Notes: a model not told the origin generated them from the sequence alone. Positions 16,551 to 24,697 are shown, counted from the first letter of the stretch. The stretch is DNA of 41,492 bases from Clostridiales bacterium (GCA_004558825.1 SFDB01000018.1:1-41492), one strand, 5' to 3'. A program made the numbers and translations.

Positions 16551-18301
16551 TATTCAGCGCCGTCCGTTCCAAGTGCATCGTCGAGTTTTTTCTTCGCGTT
16601 GTCGAGCCGCCTTCTCGTGACGTCGTAAAGCTGCATAATGTCTTCCTCGTCAACGTATTCGTCGAATTCTTCACATGCGCGTATCTCTATCGCCGCAGCT
16701 ATTGCATCCCGCTGCTCTTTGGACGGCACTGCGCGCGTATCGTATCCCTCCGCGAATTTTACCGCCATATCCTCCGCATAGCGTATGGCAGGGTTTGACC
16801 TCCTGAACGCCATCGTGTCCGCAACCGTGCTCAGAAGTTGAAAATACGCTGCGGGCGCCTGCTGCGGCAGCCTGTCCTGCCGCGCGGCCATGCGCATCTG
16901 GATGTATTCGCCGCCCATATACATTATGTAAGGCTCAGGCTCGCCGAGTTTTTTAAGCACTTCGGCCGCCTGGTATTTCATAGCATCTTTCTGTTCCTTC
17001 AGGAGCATGAACTCGCGGAGTATTCTCCTCGCCTTTGCATCGCCCGCCATGTTCAATATCTCCATGCACGCCTGCTTTATCTCGAACGTAAGCGTTTCAA
17101 GCGCCCAGCCAACGGTATCCGAATACACATCGTCGGCGGCCCATTTGCAAATAAATTCGTCCCTCGGCATATCGGGCAGCTCGCCTATCAGCTCGAGCCG
17201 CCTGAACACCTCCGCAAGCGGCACCTGGTATTCGTACGGTATGCCCGCCTCAACCGCCTTTTCGACCTCCTCGGGCGATGTGCAGAGGTTTTTGTAATAC
17301 GCGGCTATCGAATCATGCGGGTTTATCATAAAAAGCGTTTCATAAAGCTCCTCCGCCCGTCTGCAGTTTCCCTGCTTCATGCAGCATACCGCAAGGCAGT
17401 GCGACGGAAACGCCGTATCCGGATAAAGCGAATAAAAGCGCGTGTATATCTGCTTCGCGTGTTCGAGGTCTCCGATATCGCTGAACAAAGCGCCTATGCG
17501 CATAAGATCATGCGGGTCGTCGGTCTCATACCTGGCAAGCGTCTTAACGCTCTCTTTAAGCTTCAGCTCGTTGCCCGAATCGTGATATATCATGGCGAGC
17601 GTGCATCTGCTCTGGAGATCCGACGGATCCTTTGCGGCAAGCTTCTCGAGGAGCCGAACAGCCTTTTCCGTTTTGCCGCCGCAGTGGTATACGAAAGCAA
17701 GCGACGACTGTATCGCCGCTATATCGCCATACTTTTTCGCAAGCGGTTCAAGCATCTTCACCGCCGCGTCGTTATTGCCCTCCGAAGCGGCTTTTGAAGC
17801 AAGCGAAAGCGCGCCCGAAACCTCTGCGAACTCGCTGTCGTTAAGCATATGCTTTCCCTTTGCGCTCTGCGCGTCGCGTATCGCCTTTGCTTTAGCGTCG
17901 TATATTGAATCGAGCATATCCTCGACAACGGGCAATATTTCATCGTCATCGTCGCACTGCTCATCAAACATTAAAAGCCATCTTTCAGCAAGGCGCAAAT
18001 CATTCTGGCTCATCAGATTGCAGGCTATGGCAAAAAGACAGTCTCTCGGGCAGTCGTCACGCGCCGTAAGCTGCAGCAGAAGCATATTTGATTCCCCGAA
18101 CCTGCCGAGCTGCGTAAGCGCCGATGAAACGGACATCGCAGCCTCAACATTGTCGGGATCGCGCTCGAGCGCCTGCCTGTAAAACGAAAGCGCACTCAAA
18201 AAATCGCCCGACTCAAACCGCTTGTCTCCCGCAGTGATATAAAACTTGCTTGGTCTGACAAATTTCAGCACCTTCCCCGGCTTTTTCGTCTTATATCTCA
18301 T
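16550..18301 (-). CDS. TPR-repeat protein of unknown function
   Basis: 583 aa from the ATG at 18299-18301, chosen for its GGAGG site; an open frame continues upstream into hslO but lacks a signal. Tetratricopeptide helices start around residues 20-53 (GDKRFESGDFLSALSFYRQA) and recur to about residue 300. The C-terminal half, with YMGGEYIQMRMAARQDRLP and a long acidic helix, matches nothing I recognise. No signal peptide or membrane helix is visible, so it is cytosolic. The start overlaps the end of hslO by 11 bp and its stop overlaps the next ATG, so it is locked into the hslO-methyltransferase operon. A scaffold role in protein or ribosome quality control is only suggested by the context. 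Confidence 0.85.
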   Translation of the reverse strand: MRYKTKKPGKVLKFVRPSKFYITAGDKRFESGDFLSALSFYRQALERDPDNVEAAMSVSSALTQLGRFGESNMLLLQLTARDDCPRDCLFAIACNLMSQNDLRLAERWLLMFDEQCDDDDEILPVVEDMLDSIYDAKAKAIRDAQSAKGKHMLNDSEFAEVSGALSLASKAASEGNNDAAVKMLEPLAKKYGDIAAIQSSLAFVYHCGGKTEKAVRLLEKLAAKDPSDLQSRCTLAMIYHDSGNELKLKESVKTLARYETDDPHDLMRIGALFSDIGDLEHAKQIYTRFYSLYPDTAFPSHCLAVCCMKQGNCRRAEELYETLFMINPHDSIAAYYKNLCTSPEEVEKAVEAGIPYEYQVPLAEVFRRLELIGELPDMPRDEFICKWAADDVYSDTVGWALETLTFEIKQACMEILNMAGDAKARRILREFMLLKEQKDAMKYQAAEVLKKLGEPEPYIMYMGGEYIQMRMAARQDRLPQQAPAAYFQLLSTVADTMAFRRSNPAIRYAEDMAVKFAEGYDTRAVPSKEQRDAIAAAIEIRACEEFDEYVDEEDIMQLYDVTRRRLDNAKKKLDDALGTDGAE

Positions 18302-19205
18302 CGTCGTCCTCCGTCCTGTTCTTTGTGCACGCAAAAAGCAGCCTTTCAAGCTCGTCACAAGAAAAGTCATACTTTTCGTTACAGAAATGGCATGTCAGTT
18401 CGGCGTGGCCGTCCGTTTTTATCATGTCCATCAGTTCATCCCTGCCAAGCGCGATAAGCACCTTTTCAAGCCTTTCGCGGCTGCAATCGCACTTAAAGCA
18501 CGGCGACAGCTCATTCGTTACGCAGAGCTCCGCGCCGTCGAATATCTCATCGAGTGCGCTCCGTGCGTCGGAAGTTTCGAGCATAAGCGCGAAACGCGAT
18601 ATTTCGGAAGCTTTTGCGGTCAAAACATCTATATATTCATCCGGGCAGTTGGGCAGCGGCTGAACAAGTATGCCGCCCGCCGAACGCACGTCTCCGCTCT
18701 CCGCGTCAATGCGTACCCCGAGATAGAGCAGCGTCGGCTGCTGTTCGCTCACGGTAAAGTAGTTTGCAAAATCCTCCGCTATCTCACCCGAAACCATTGC
18801 GCACGTCCCTACATATGGCTCCTTCAGCGACATGTCGCGCACGACTGTGAGCTTGCCAAACCAGCCTACGGCCGTCGATACATCAAGCTTGCCGTCGGTC
18901 GTTGGGGGCAGTTCAAGCGTAGGCTCCTCGATATATCCCTTTACCGCGCCGTCGCTGCGCGATGTGCAGACAATATTTCCCGCAGGGCCTCCGCCGCTGA
19001 CTATGCACGAAACCTTCTCCGTGTCGTTCTTAAGCATTGACCCCATCATAGATGTTATCATAAGCGTCCGTCCGAGCGCCGCCGTACATACGCGCGAAAG
19101 GCCGTGTATTCGCTTTGCTTCCTCGACGATGCCCTTGCCGCTTATAGCTATCATCCGCACGCTTTCGTTAAACAGCATACCTTTTATCAACGTATCGTTT
19201 GCCAT
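18291..19205 (-). CDS. hslO: Redox-regulated chaperone Hsp33
   Basis: Holdase activated by oxidation, 304 aa. The zinc-binding C-terminal motif is complete: FKCDCSRER (CxC) and LTCHFCNEKY (CxxC), which carry the redox switch cysteines. The N-terminal core contains GGGPAGNI and GWFGKLTVV as expected. The ATG at 19203-19205 has a GGAGG site five bases ahead; a TTG four codons earlier sits inside the ribosome-binding site and is rejected. It lies 21 bp after the methyltransferase gene and overlaps the TPR gene. Confidence 0.96.
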   Translation of the reverse strand: MANDTLIKGMLFNESVRMIAISGKGIVEEAKRIHGLSRVCTAALGRTLMITSMMGSMLKNDTEKVSCIVSGGGPAGNIVCTSRSDGAVKGYIEEPTLELPPTTDGKLDVSTAVGWFGKLTVVRDMSLKEPYVGTCAMVSGEIAEDFANYFTVSEQQPTLLYLGVRIDAESGDVRSAGGILVQPLPNCPDEYIDVLTAKASEISRFALMLETSDARSALDEIFDGAELCVTNELSPCFKCDCSRERLEKVLIALGRDELMDMIKTDGHAELTCHFCNEKYDFSCDELERLLFACTKNRTEDDDEI

Positions 19206-19226
19206 GTTATCCTCCAATTCAGCTTC

Positions 19227-19964
19227 TCACACGCGCCTCGCGGCGAACTGTATCCTCTCGCTTGAATCGTCGCACGCCCTGAGCGTGAACGCCTCATATG
19301 CGCCGATAAGCTCGAAGCCCGCTTTTTTCAGCCTGTTTTCCGTCTCAGCAACGGAATGCGCGCGCTGTATATGCGTCTCCTCATATTTTTCATAAAGCTC
19401 GCCGCGCCTTTCGAACACGGTCAAGCGCATCTCGCAAAGCTTGCTTACATCATCATAAGTGTTGCTCCAGATATACGCGGCGTCCTCCTCGTCGCTCGCA
19501 AACGTATTGCCGCCTATTATGTCGCGCAGCTTGTGCCGCGACGATATGTCAAAGAGCAGCAGTCCGTCTTTTTTAAGCGCAGCATACGCAGCGTCAAAAA
19601 ACATGCTCATATCGCTCGGCGACGCAAGGTAGTTTACGCCGTCGCACGCGCTTATCACGGCGTCGGCAGGACGATGAACGCAGAGCTTGCGCATATCCAT
19701 GCACGCAAACACGGGCTTGACCCCCATTCGCCGCGCCTTTTCGGACGCCCTTTCGAGCATCTCGCGCGAAATATCGGTGCAAGTCATGTCCAAGCCCTTT
19801 TTCGCAAGCCTGAGCCCTATCTCCCCCGTCCCGCAGGCGCACTCCACGACTCGCTTCGCGCGTTCGCACTCGAGCATTGCATATATATATTCGGCCCAGG
19901 CGTCGTAATCGACGTCGCTCATAAGTCTATCGTATGTCGACGCAAAGCGTCCGTAGCATCCCAA
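19227..19964 (-). CDS. Class I SAM-dependent methyltransferase, substrate unknown
   Basis: 245 aa from a TTG start (19962-19964) preceded by AAAGGAG. The frame is open to a GTG at 19986-19988, which lacks a ribosome-binding site and would add eight residues. The start region LGCYGRFASTYDRLM resembles the YxxFAxxYDxLM opening of small Bacillota methyltransferases. Motif I is VVECACGTGEIGLRLA, and a later DISREML holds the acidic loop after beta-2. It is the first gene of the hslO operon. The substrate could be a small molecule or a cofactor; nothing decides this. Confidence 0.88.
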   Translation of the reverse strand: MGCYGRFASTYDRLMSDVDYDAWAEYIYAMLECERAKRVVECACGTGEIGLRLAKKGLDMTCTDISREMLERASEKARRMGVKPVFACMDMRKLCVHRPADAVISACDGVNYLASPSDMSMFFDAAYAALKKDGLLLFDISSRHKLRDIIGGNTFASDEEDAAYIWSNTYDDVSKLCEMRLTVFERRGELYEKYEETHIQRAHSVAETENRLKKAGFELIGAYEAFTLRACDDSSERIQFAARRV

Positions 19965-20019
19965 GAGTTTGCTTCTCCTTTCCTGCACAGCACAGCACAG
20001 GCATAGTACTCCGATTATC

Positions 20020-20047
20020 CTTATATGTTACACCAATCTTTGGTGAA
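20020..20047 (-). promoter_or_regulatory. Possible promoter for the methyltransferase-hslO operon
   Basis: On the minus strand TTCACC (20042-20047) and TATAAG (20020-20025) are 16 bp apart, upstream of the first gene. A 6-bp hairpin (CACCAA/TTGGTG, 20031-20045) lies inside the spacer and over the -35 box, and could be an operator or chance. Match to consensus is modest. Confidence 0.35.
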
Positions 20048-20181
20048 TAGCAACAGCCGTATCGCCGGCGCTTTCCGCGCATTTTGTCGAAAACCTCATA
20101 AGAAAAATATATTTTCCCTTTTTGTGTAATATTTCCGTTTTTAGGGCATATATATGTGACGGGCTTGTAAGCCGTCGCCCG

Positions 20182-20301
20182 GGACTATCGGCTTTCACAA
20201 AGCGCAGTAACCAGGCAGTTCTTCCTCTACCGCTCCATAACAGCGCAAATGCCTGCCGCACTAACCTATCATTGGCAGGATGTCTGCCGATAGTCCTTTT
20301 T
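20182..20301 (+). ncRNA. Structured RNA candidate with terminal stem and T-run
   Basis: GGACTATCGGC (20182-20192) is perfectly complementary to GCCGATAGTCC (20286-20296), which is followed at once by TTTTT. Inside, CTGCC (20253-20257) can pair with GGCAG at 20214-20218, extended by AGT/ACT, or with GGCAG at 20274-20278, but not both. A smaller hairpin (GGGC...GACGG-GCTTgtAAGC-CGTC...GCCC, about 20144-20180) precedes it. A TTGTCG-18-TATATT sequence (20084-20113) could drive a transcript of about 180 nt. The 425-bp divergent gap has no ORF with a ribosome-binding site. It fits no RNA family I recognise (not 6S, SRP, T-box or a common riboswitch). It may be a small RNA or a leader upstream of the 20414 gene, although that gene has its own promoter. 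Confidence 0.5.
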
Positions 20302-20358
20302 ACATTTTTTATCGCTGCCAACGGCAATTTTTTGCTTCGATGTTCAATATCAATATTG

Positions 20359-20387
20359 TTGTCGTGCATATTAAATGATAGTATATA
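20359..20387 (+). promoter_or_regulatory. Promoter for the E2-like acyltransferase gene
   Basis: TTGTCG (20359-20364) and TATATA (20382-20387) are 17 bp apart, about 25 bp upstream of the TTG start at 20414. The region around it is AT-rich. Confidence 0.6.
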
Positions 20388-20413
20388 CATTAGAGCGAAA
20401 GGTGGTATAAACA

Positions 20414-21307
20414 TTGAAGCAGTATTTTAAGCGACATATCGGGGACCGCTACGACGGTTGGCGCGTCAGAAAGGTCGACGCCGTTTTCAGTATCATCCCA
20501 TTCATAATGCGAACCCGGCTCGATTCGCAGAATTTTTTTGAAGAAACCGTTCCGATAGAACATCTCGAGATGTTTATAAGGAAGCATAAGGATGAAATGC
20601 CCGAGCTTTCTTTGATGCATATAGTAATGGCGGCAACGATACGTTTGATAGCGCTGCGCCCGTATCTTAACCGCTTTGTCGTATGGAACAAAATATTCGC
20701 CCGCAACCACATTAACATGTCGCTCATAATAAAGCGCAAGCTTTCCAATGTGGAAACAATGATAAAGCCTGAATTCGAGCCCGAAGACACGCTTTATGAC
20801 GTCGTAAGGCGCGTGAGTGAAGAGGTCAACAAAAATGTTGCCGACGACGCCGTAAATTCCTCCGATGAAACGTGCAACGCGCTCCTCAAGCTGCCCGCGT
20901 TTGTGATGCGCTTTGTGGTAAAGCTCTTATACGGGCTTGATAATATAGGCCTTTTGCCGAAAAAGCTTTTCAACGTCAGCCCTTGGCATTGCAGCGCATT
21001 CATAACGAACGTCGGCTCGCTCGGCATAGGACCGATATATCACCATCTTTATGAGTTCGGTACATGCAGCTTATTCATCGCCATGGGCAACAAGCAGCGC
21101 ACAACAACCGTCAACGCCGAAGGCAAGCCCGTTACGCGGCGCGGCATTGGCTTGAAGTTTGTAACCGACGAACGCATTTGCGACGGCCAGTATTACGCCG
21201 CTTCAATGAAAATGATGCGCAAGCTGCTTGAGAAGCCAGAGCTGCTGCTCGAGCCCCCCGCGCAAGTCGTTGTGGACGACGGCGTTACAAATAAGCGTCT
21301 TATTTAG
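20414..21307 (+). CDS. Stand-alone E2/CAT-fold acyltransferase homologue lacking the catalytic His
   Basis: 297 aa with a TTG start and an AAAGGTGG site 8 bases upstream. The C-terminal half has the signature of the 2-oxoacid dehydrogenase E2 catalytic domain: AFITNVGSLGIGP, a beta-rich stretch, then TDERICDG (residues 251-258) and the KLLEKPELLLEPP tail. The canonical motif is DHRxxDG; here the catalytic His is Glu253. There is no lipoyl or subunit-binding domain, and no E1 or E3 gene nearby. I recall clostridial relatives with a similar DERxxDG, so this is probably a family trait and not a mutation. The true reaction, if any, is unknown. A hairpin follows the stop codon. Confidence 0.82.
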   Translation: MKQYFKRHIGDRYDGWRVRKVDAVFSIIPFIMRTRLDSQNFFEETVPIEHLEMFIRKHKDEMPELSLMHIVMAATIRLIALRPYLNRFVVWNKIFARNHINMSLIIKRKLSNVETMIKPEFEPEDTLYDVVRRVSEEVNKNVADDAVNSSDETCNALLKLPAFVMRFVVKLLYGLDNIGLLPKKLFNVSPWHCSAFITNVGSLGIGPIYHHLYEFGTCSLFIAMGNKQRTTTVNAEGKPVTRRGIGLKFVTDERICDGQYYAASMKMMRKLLEKPELLLEPPAQVVVDDGVTNKRLI

Positions 21308-21313
21308 GCCTGC

Positions 21314-21345
21314 AAGGCGATATGCGGCATTTCGCGTATCGCCTT
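21314..21345 (+). terminator. Hairpin after the E2-like gene
   Basis: AAGGCGATA pairs with TATCGCCTT (9 bp), and the stem can be extended inward by four more pairs including one G-T. It begins 7 bp past the stop codon. There is no T-run, so termination would be weak. Confidence 0.45.
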
Positions 21346-21380
21346 ATAGTATAAACGCTGCAAAGCTTGAAAAGTGTCCG

Positions 21381-21410
21381 TTGAATTACGCGTGCGCTTA
21401 CATATATAAT
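21381..21410 (+). promoter_or_regulatory. Promoter for the DUF1538-PII operon
   Basis: TTGAAT (21381-21386) and TATAAT (21405-21410) are 18 bp apart, about 70 bp upstream of the DUF1538 start. The intervening leader is AT-rich. Confidence 0.6.
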
Positions 21411-21478
21411 AGTATATGGCGTTGTATAGCATCGGCTTTTGCGATATGCGGCAAACATAATTAAGAACGGAGGATTTA

Positions 21479-23005
21479 ATGTTCGGCAACAAAAAATTAA
21501 GGGAAAAGCTTAAAGAATCTTTGAAATCCGTGCTGCCGATAACGCTCGTCGTTCTGGTGCTCTGCTTCAGCGTTGCCCCTGTATCGAACAGCGTGCTTTC
21601 CGCATTCATAATCGGCGCGTTTCTGCTCATTATCGGTATGGGACTGTTTACGCTCGGTTCGGAAGCAGCAATGCAGCCCATAGGCGAAAGCATAGGTTCC
21701 GGAATAACAAAGTCAAGAAAGATATGGCTCATAGCGTTTATAGGCTTTATCATCGGTGTTATCGTAACGGTATCGGAGCCCGATCTTCAGGTGCTCGCAG
21801 GGCAGGTTCCTTCAATACCGAACTTTACGCTGATAATTGCCGTCGCAATAGGCGTCGGGCTTTTTCTTGTCGTCGCGCTGCTGCGCGTAATAATCGGAAT
21901 AAGGCTCTCTTACCTTCTCATCGGCTTTTACGCGCTCGTTTTTATACTGACGCTTTTCGTGCCGCAAAGCTTTATCGCTGTCGCGTTTGACTCGGGCGGA
22001 GTCACAACCGGGCCTATGACCGTACCGTTCATAATGGCGCTGGGCATAGGCGTTTCATCTATCCGAAGCGATAAACATGCCCACGACGACAGCTTCGGTC
22101 TCATAGCGCTCTGCTCGATAGGGCCCATCGCCGCCGTACTCATACTTGCCGCCATCAACGGCTCTGCGGGTGGCACATATACTCCCGTGACGATACCCGA
22201 CATCGACGATTCGCGCGAGCTCTGGAGGCTTTTCGGCTCCGAGATACCCCGCTACCTCAAGGAAGTCGCCGTGTCACTTGCCCCAATAGCCGTATTCTAC
22301 GCGCTTTTTTGGCTCTTTTCAAAAAAAGAGGATCGAGCAAGCAGGAAGCAGCTTACAAAAATTGCCATCGGCCTTATTTACACATTTGTGGGGCTTGTGC
22401 TTTTCCTCGTCGGCGTCAACGTCGGCTTCATGCCCGCCGGCAACTACCTCGGCACCGTCATGGGCGGCCTCAGCTTCAACTTCGTCGTCATCCCCGTCGG
22501 TATGCTCATAGGCTACTTCATTGTGGCTGCCGAGCCCGCTGTGTATGTGTTGAATAAGCAGGTATCGGAGCTTACATCGGGAGCCATATCCGAACGCGCG
22601 ATGAATATAAGCCTATCCGTCGGCGTGTGTCTTTCCGTCGGAATCGCAATGCTTCGCGTGCTCGTCAGGATACCCATACTTTACATACTTATTCCGGGTT
22701 ACGCAATCGCAATAGGGCTCTCGTTCTTCTGTCCGAAGCTCTTCACGGCAATAGCGTTCGACTCGGGCGGCGTCGCTTCGGGCCCGCTCACCACCACGTT
22801 TTTGCTCCCGTTCGCAATGGGCGTATGCTCTGCCGTCGGCGGAGAAATCATAACCGACGCTTTCGGCATCGTTGCCATGGTAGCCATGACGCCGCTCATA
22901 ACGATACAATTCCTCGGCGTTCTGTACAAGTATAAGCAGATTAAGGCAGAACGCATCGCCGCAGTTATTGCCGGCAATGAGGATTATGCGATAATCGAAC
23001 TGTAA
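21479..23005 (+). CDS. DUF1538 membrane protein (duplicated permease-like)
   Basis: 508 aa, about a dozen hydrophobic segments, ATG preceded by GGAGG. The protein is an internal duplication. Residues 99-107 (SEPDLQVLA) recur as AEPAVYVLN, and AFDSGGVTTGP (about 169-179) recurs as AFDSGGVASGP (about 426-436), each followed by a D-FG-(I/L)-A segment. The conserved AFDSGG loops in two inverted-looking halves suggest a transporter. Families of this type are often encoded next to a P-II-like regulator, as here (10 bp downstream). The substrate is not known. It starts a three-gene unit with the P-II protein and a GNAT gene. Confidence 0.9.
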   Translation: MFGNKKLREKLKESLKSVLPITLVVLVLCFSVAPVSNSVLSAFIIGAFLLIIGMGLFTLGSEAAMQPIGESIGSGITKSRKIWLIAFIGFIIGVIVTVSEPDLQVLAGQVPSIPNFTLIIAVAIGVGLFLVVALLRVIIGIRLSYLLIGFYALVFILTLFVPQSFIAVAFDSGGVTTGPMTVPFIMALGIGVSSIRSDKHAHDDSFGLIALCSIGPIAAVLILAAINGSAGGTYTPVTIPDIDDSRELWRLFGSEIPRYLKEVAVSLAPIAVFYALFWLFSKKEDRASRKQLTKIAIGLIYTFVGLVLFLVGVNVGFMPAGNYLGTVMGGLSFNFVVIPVGMLIGYFIVAAEPAVYVLNKQVSELTSGAISERAMNISLSVGVCLSVGIAMLRVLVRIPILYILIPGYAIAIGLSFFCPKLFTAIAFDSGGVASGPLTTTFLLPFAMGVCSAVGGEIITDAFGIVAMVAMTPLITIQFLGVLYKYKQIKAERIAAVIAGNEDYAIIEL

Positions 23006-23015
23006 GGAGGCGCAT

Positions 23016-23717
23016 ATGAACGGAGTTTATTTAACCGTAACAATAGTCGACAGGGGCAAAGGCGAACGCTGTGCCAAAATATTTGAGGATAACGGCATCG
23101 CAATGGTGCTGTCGATACTCGGCTACGGCACGGCGACCGACGAAACGCTCGACCTCCTCGGCCTCGAATCCACCGAAAAAACCGTGCTTATATCATCGGC
23201 CACTTATGCCGTGACAAAGCGCATACTTAAAGAGCTCGTACAAAAAATGATGATAGACATCCCCGGCAACGGAATCGCGTTCACAATACGCGTTTCAAGC
23301 GTGGGCGGCCAAAGCGCGCTCAATTACCTTACCGGCGGTGAAGAATATGTAAAAAGCAAGGAGGATACATCAATGAGCGATACGCCGTATGAACTTATCG
23401 TGGCAATAGCAAACCACGGCTACACCGACCTCGTCATGAACGCCGCAAGAAAGGCCAATGCTCGCGGCGGCACAATAATCAACGCCCGTGGTTCGGGCAG
23501 GAATCAGTTAAAAAAATTCTTCGGCGTGTCCATCGCCAACGAGCGCGAGCTTGTCTGGATAATCACAAAAAAAGAAGACAAAAACGCGATAATGCAATCC
23601 ATCATGCTCGATGCAGGTATGGAGACGAAAGCACAGTCATGGGTATTCTCGCTGCCTGTTGACAGCGTTGTCGGACTGCGCCATTTCGACATTGACGGAG
23701 AAAGCGTCATAGACTGA
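23016..23717 (+). CDS. Tandem P-II-like regulatory protein
   Basis: 233 aa, ATG with AAGGAGG five bases upstream. It contains two P-II/ferredoxin-fold units. The first is about residues 1-105, beginning MNGVYLTVTIVDRGKGE. The second is about 120-233, beginning PYELIVAIANHGYTDLVMNAARKANA, with the classic GGTIINARG and ELVWIITKKED strands. The canonical T-loop tyrosine region is not evident. P-II proteins bind nucleotides and block or open membrane transporters; the gap of only 10 bp after DUF1538 suggests it gates that permease. Effector unknown. Confidence 0.9.
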   Translation: MNGVYLTVTIVDRGKGERCAKIFEDNGIAMVLSILGYGTATDETLDLLGLESTEKTVLISSATYAVTKRILKELVQKMMIDIPGNGIAFTIRVSSVGGQSALNYLTGGEEYVKSKEDTSMSDTPYELIVAIANHGYTDLVMNAARKANARGGTIINARGSGRNQLKKFFGVSIANERELVWIITKKEDKNAIMQSIMLDAGMETKAQSWVFSLPVDSVVGLRHFDIDGESVID

Positions 23718-23746
23718 ATATGATATTTCGGCAGGAATCCGTCGAT

Positions 23747-24277
23747 ATGAACGAATTGATTCTGGTTCGGCCGTCAGCACAATACGCTGAGCAGGTTATG
23801 GAATACCGCGCTGAAATGCTCGCAAACGGCGACACTCTCGACGGCTGCGCAGGGCTTGAGGACGTAAGCTGCTTCTCGGAATGGATTGATTTCGATAACA
23901 GACTCAAGCGAAAATACGGCGATGGCTATGTCCCGTCCGATGTGTTTCTCGCCGTGCGACGAAGCGACCTGCGCGTCGTCGGCATTGCCGACTTCAGGCA
24001 TCCGCTTTCGGAATTTCTGCTACGGTTCGGCGGAAGCATAGGCTATAGCATTCGTCCGTCCGAACGCCGCAAGGGGTATGCTTCTCAAATGCTGGCGCTT
24101 CTGCTCGTTCACTGCCGCGGGTTCGGCGAAAAGCGCGTTCTGCTCACATGCGACGGGAACAATGCCGCATCACAGAAGACTATCATCGCAAACGGCGGCG
24201 TGTTAGAGAACGAGATTCCCGATACCGTCGGGCTCGGCAGCTCGGGCGTCATACAGCGATATTGGATAGAGCTTTAG
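23747..24277 (+). CDS. GNAT-family N-acetyltransferase
   Basis: 176 aa from the ATG at 23747 (MNELILVRPSAQYAEQVMEY), preceded by AGGAA. An in-frame ATG at 23720, almost abutting the P-II stop, would add nine residues but has no ribosome-binding site. The acetyl-CoA binding motif A appears as SIGYSIRPSERRKGYASQML, followed by LLTCDGNNAASQKTIIANGG, typical of GNAT proteins acting on amino acids or small molecules. It is the last gene of the DUF1538-PII unit. Whether it is functionally linked is unclear. Confidence 0.88.
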   Translation: MNELILVRPSAQYAEQVMEYRAEMLANGDTLDGCAGLEDVSCFSEWIDFDNRLKRKYGDGYVPSDVFLAVRRSDLRVVGIADFRHPLSEFLLRFGGSIGYSIRPSERRKGYASQMLALLLVHCRGFGEKRVLLTCDGNNAASQKTIIANGGVLENEIPDTVGLGSSGVIQRYWIEL

Positions 24278-24343
24278 GAAGGCGGCCGCCACCTCTCGCG
24301 GGTTTCGCCGCTCGCCGCGCTCGTCCATACATGATGCTTTGAG

Positions 24344-24533
24344 TGTCGAAAAGTGGCATACTGTCACTTTTTCGAGTTTTTCTCGTGTTTTACCTCTCGC
24401 ATTCGCTCCCGGGCGGCAAAACCCGCAAAATACGAAAACCTATGGATTTTCATCCCTTTTGACGCACATGTCGTCAAAGCCGGAATTAACTTAAGGGACT
24501 GCGGCTCCTTAACGACCCCGGGGTTGTTCGACT
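24344..24533 (+). repeat. Multi-hairpin repeat element, copy A
   Basis: About 190 bp, matching copy B at 40584-40771 at roughly four of five positions by eye. The ends are inverted (GTCGAA 24345-24350, TTCGAC 24527-24532). Internal stems are: GTCGAAAAGTG/CACTTTTTCGA (24345-24355/24365-24375, one bulge); CGTGTTTT/AAAACCCG (24384-24391/24418-24425, one mismatch); TTTGACG/CGTCAAA (24458-24464/24472-24478); and TTAAGGGAC/GCTCCTTAA (24491-24499/24504-24512). It has no ORF with a ribosome-binding site. It lies between the GNAT gene and a strong hairpin. The plus strand is used for orientation only. Confidence 0.88.
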
Positions 24534-24537
24534 AGCT

Positions 24538-24569
24538 GAGACGGCCGACTCTTATGCGTCGGCCGTCTC
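24538..24569 (+). terminator. Terminator between GNAT and mrp genes
   Basis: A perfect 12-bp stem, GAGACGGCCGAC with GTCGGCCGTCTC, 8-nt loop, followed on the plus strand by CCGTTTTA. It separates the converging GNAT and mrp transcripts. The short T-run points to plus-strand termination; on the minus strand no T-run follows. Confidence 0.6.
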
Positions 24570-24592
24570 CCGTTTTATCGCCTTATACGGCG

Positions 24593-24697
24593 CTAATTGC
24601 AAAGTATGCCGCGCGCAAGCTCATCGAGCGCACCGCAGTCGAAAAGCTCTATAAGGCCCGCGTCGCACGCGGCCGCAAGCTTCGGATCGACAGGCAG
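24593..24697 (-). pseudogene. Out-of-frame C-terminal remnant of the Mrp ATPase
   Basis: In a different minus frame from the main mrp ORF this segment reads LPVDPKLAAACDAGLIELF and ends CGALDELARGILCN before a stop at 24593. That is the normal C-terminus of clostridial Mrp/NBP35 proteins. It continues directly from the main frame at about 24697, but shifted, and about 25 residues that family members have between CPDCG and LPxDP are missing. So the 3' end has suffered a deletion that is not a multiple of three, or the assembly has an error here. Confidence 0.85.

Noticed and set aside
20182..20301. 6S RNA or SRP RNA
   Set aside because: The closing stem encloses only about 93 nt with small internal hairpins; there is no long central bubble as in 6S and no SRP apical GGAA-type loop.
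20028..20414. Small open frames on both strands in the divergent gap
   Set aside because: No ribosome-binding site or protein-like composition; they overlap the structured RNA element.
24344..24533. CRISPR or insertion-sequence end
   Set aside because: There is no regular spaced array and no transposase in the window; the two copies lie 16 kb apart.
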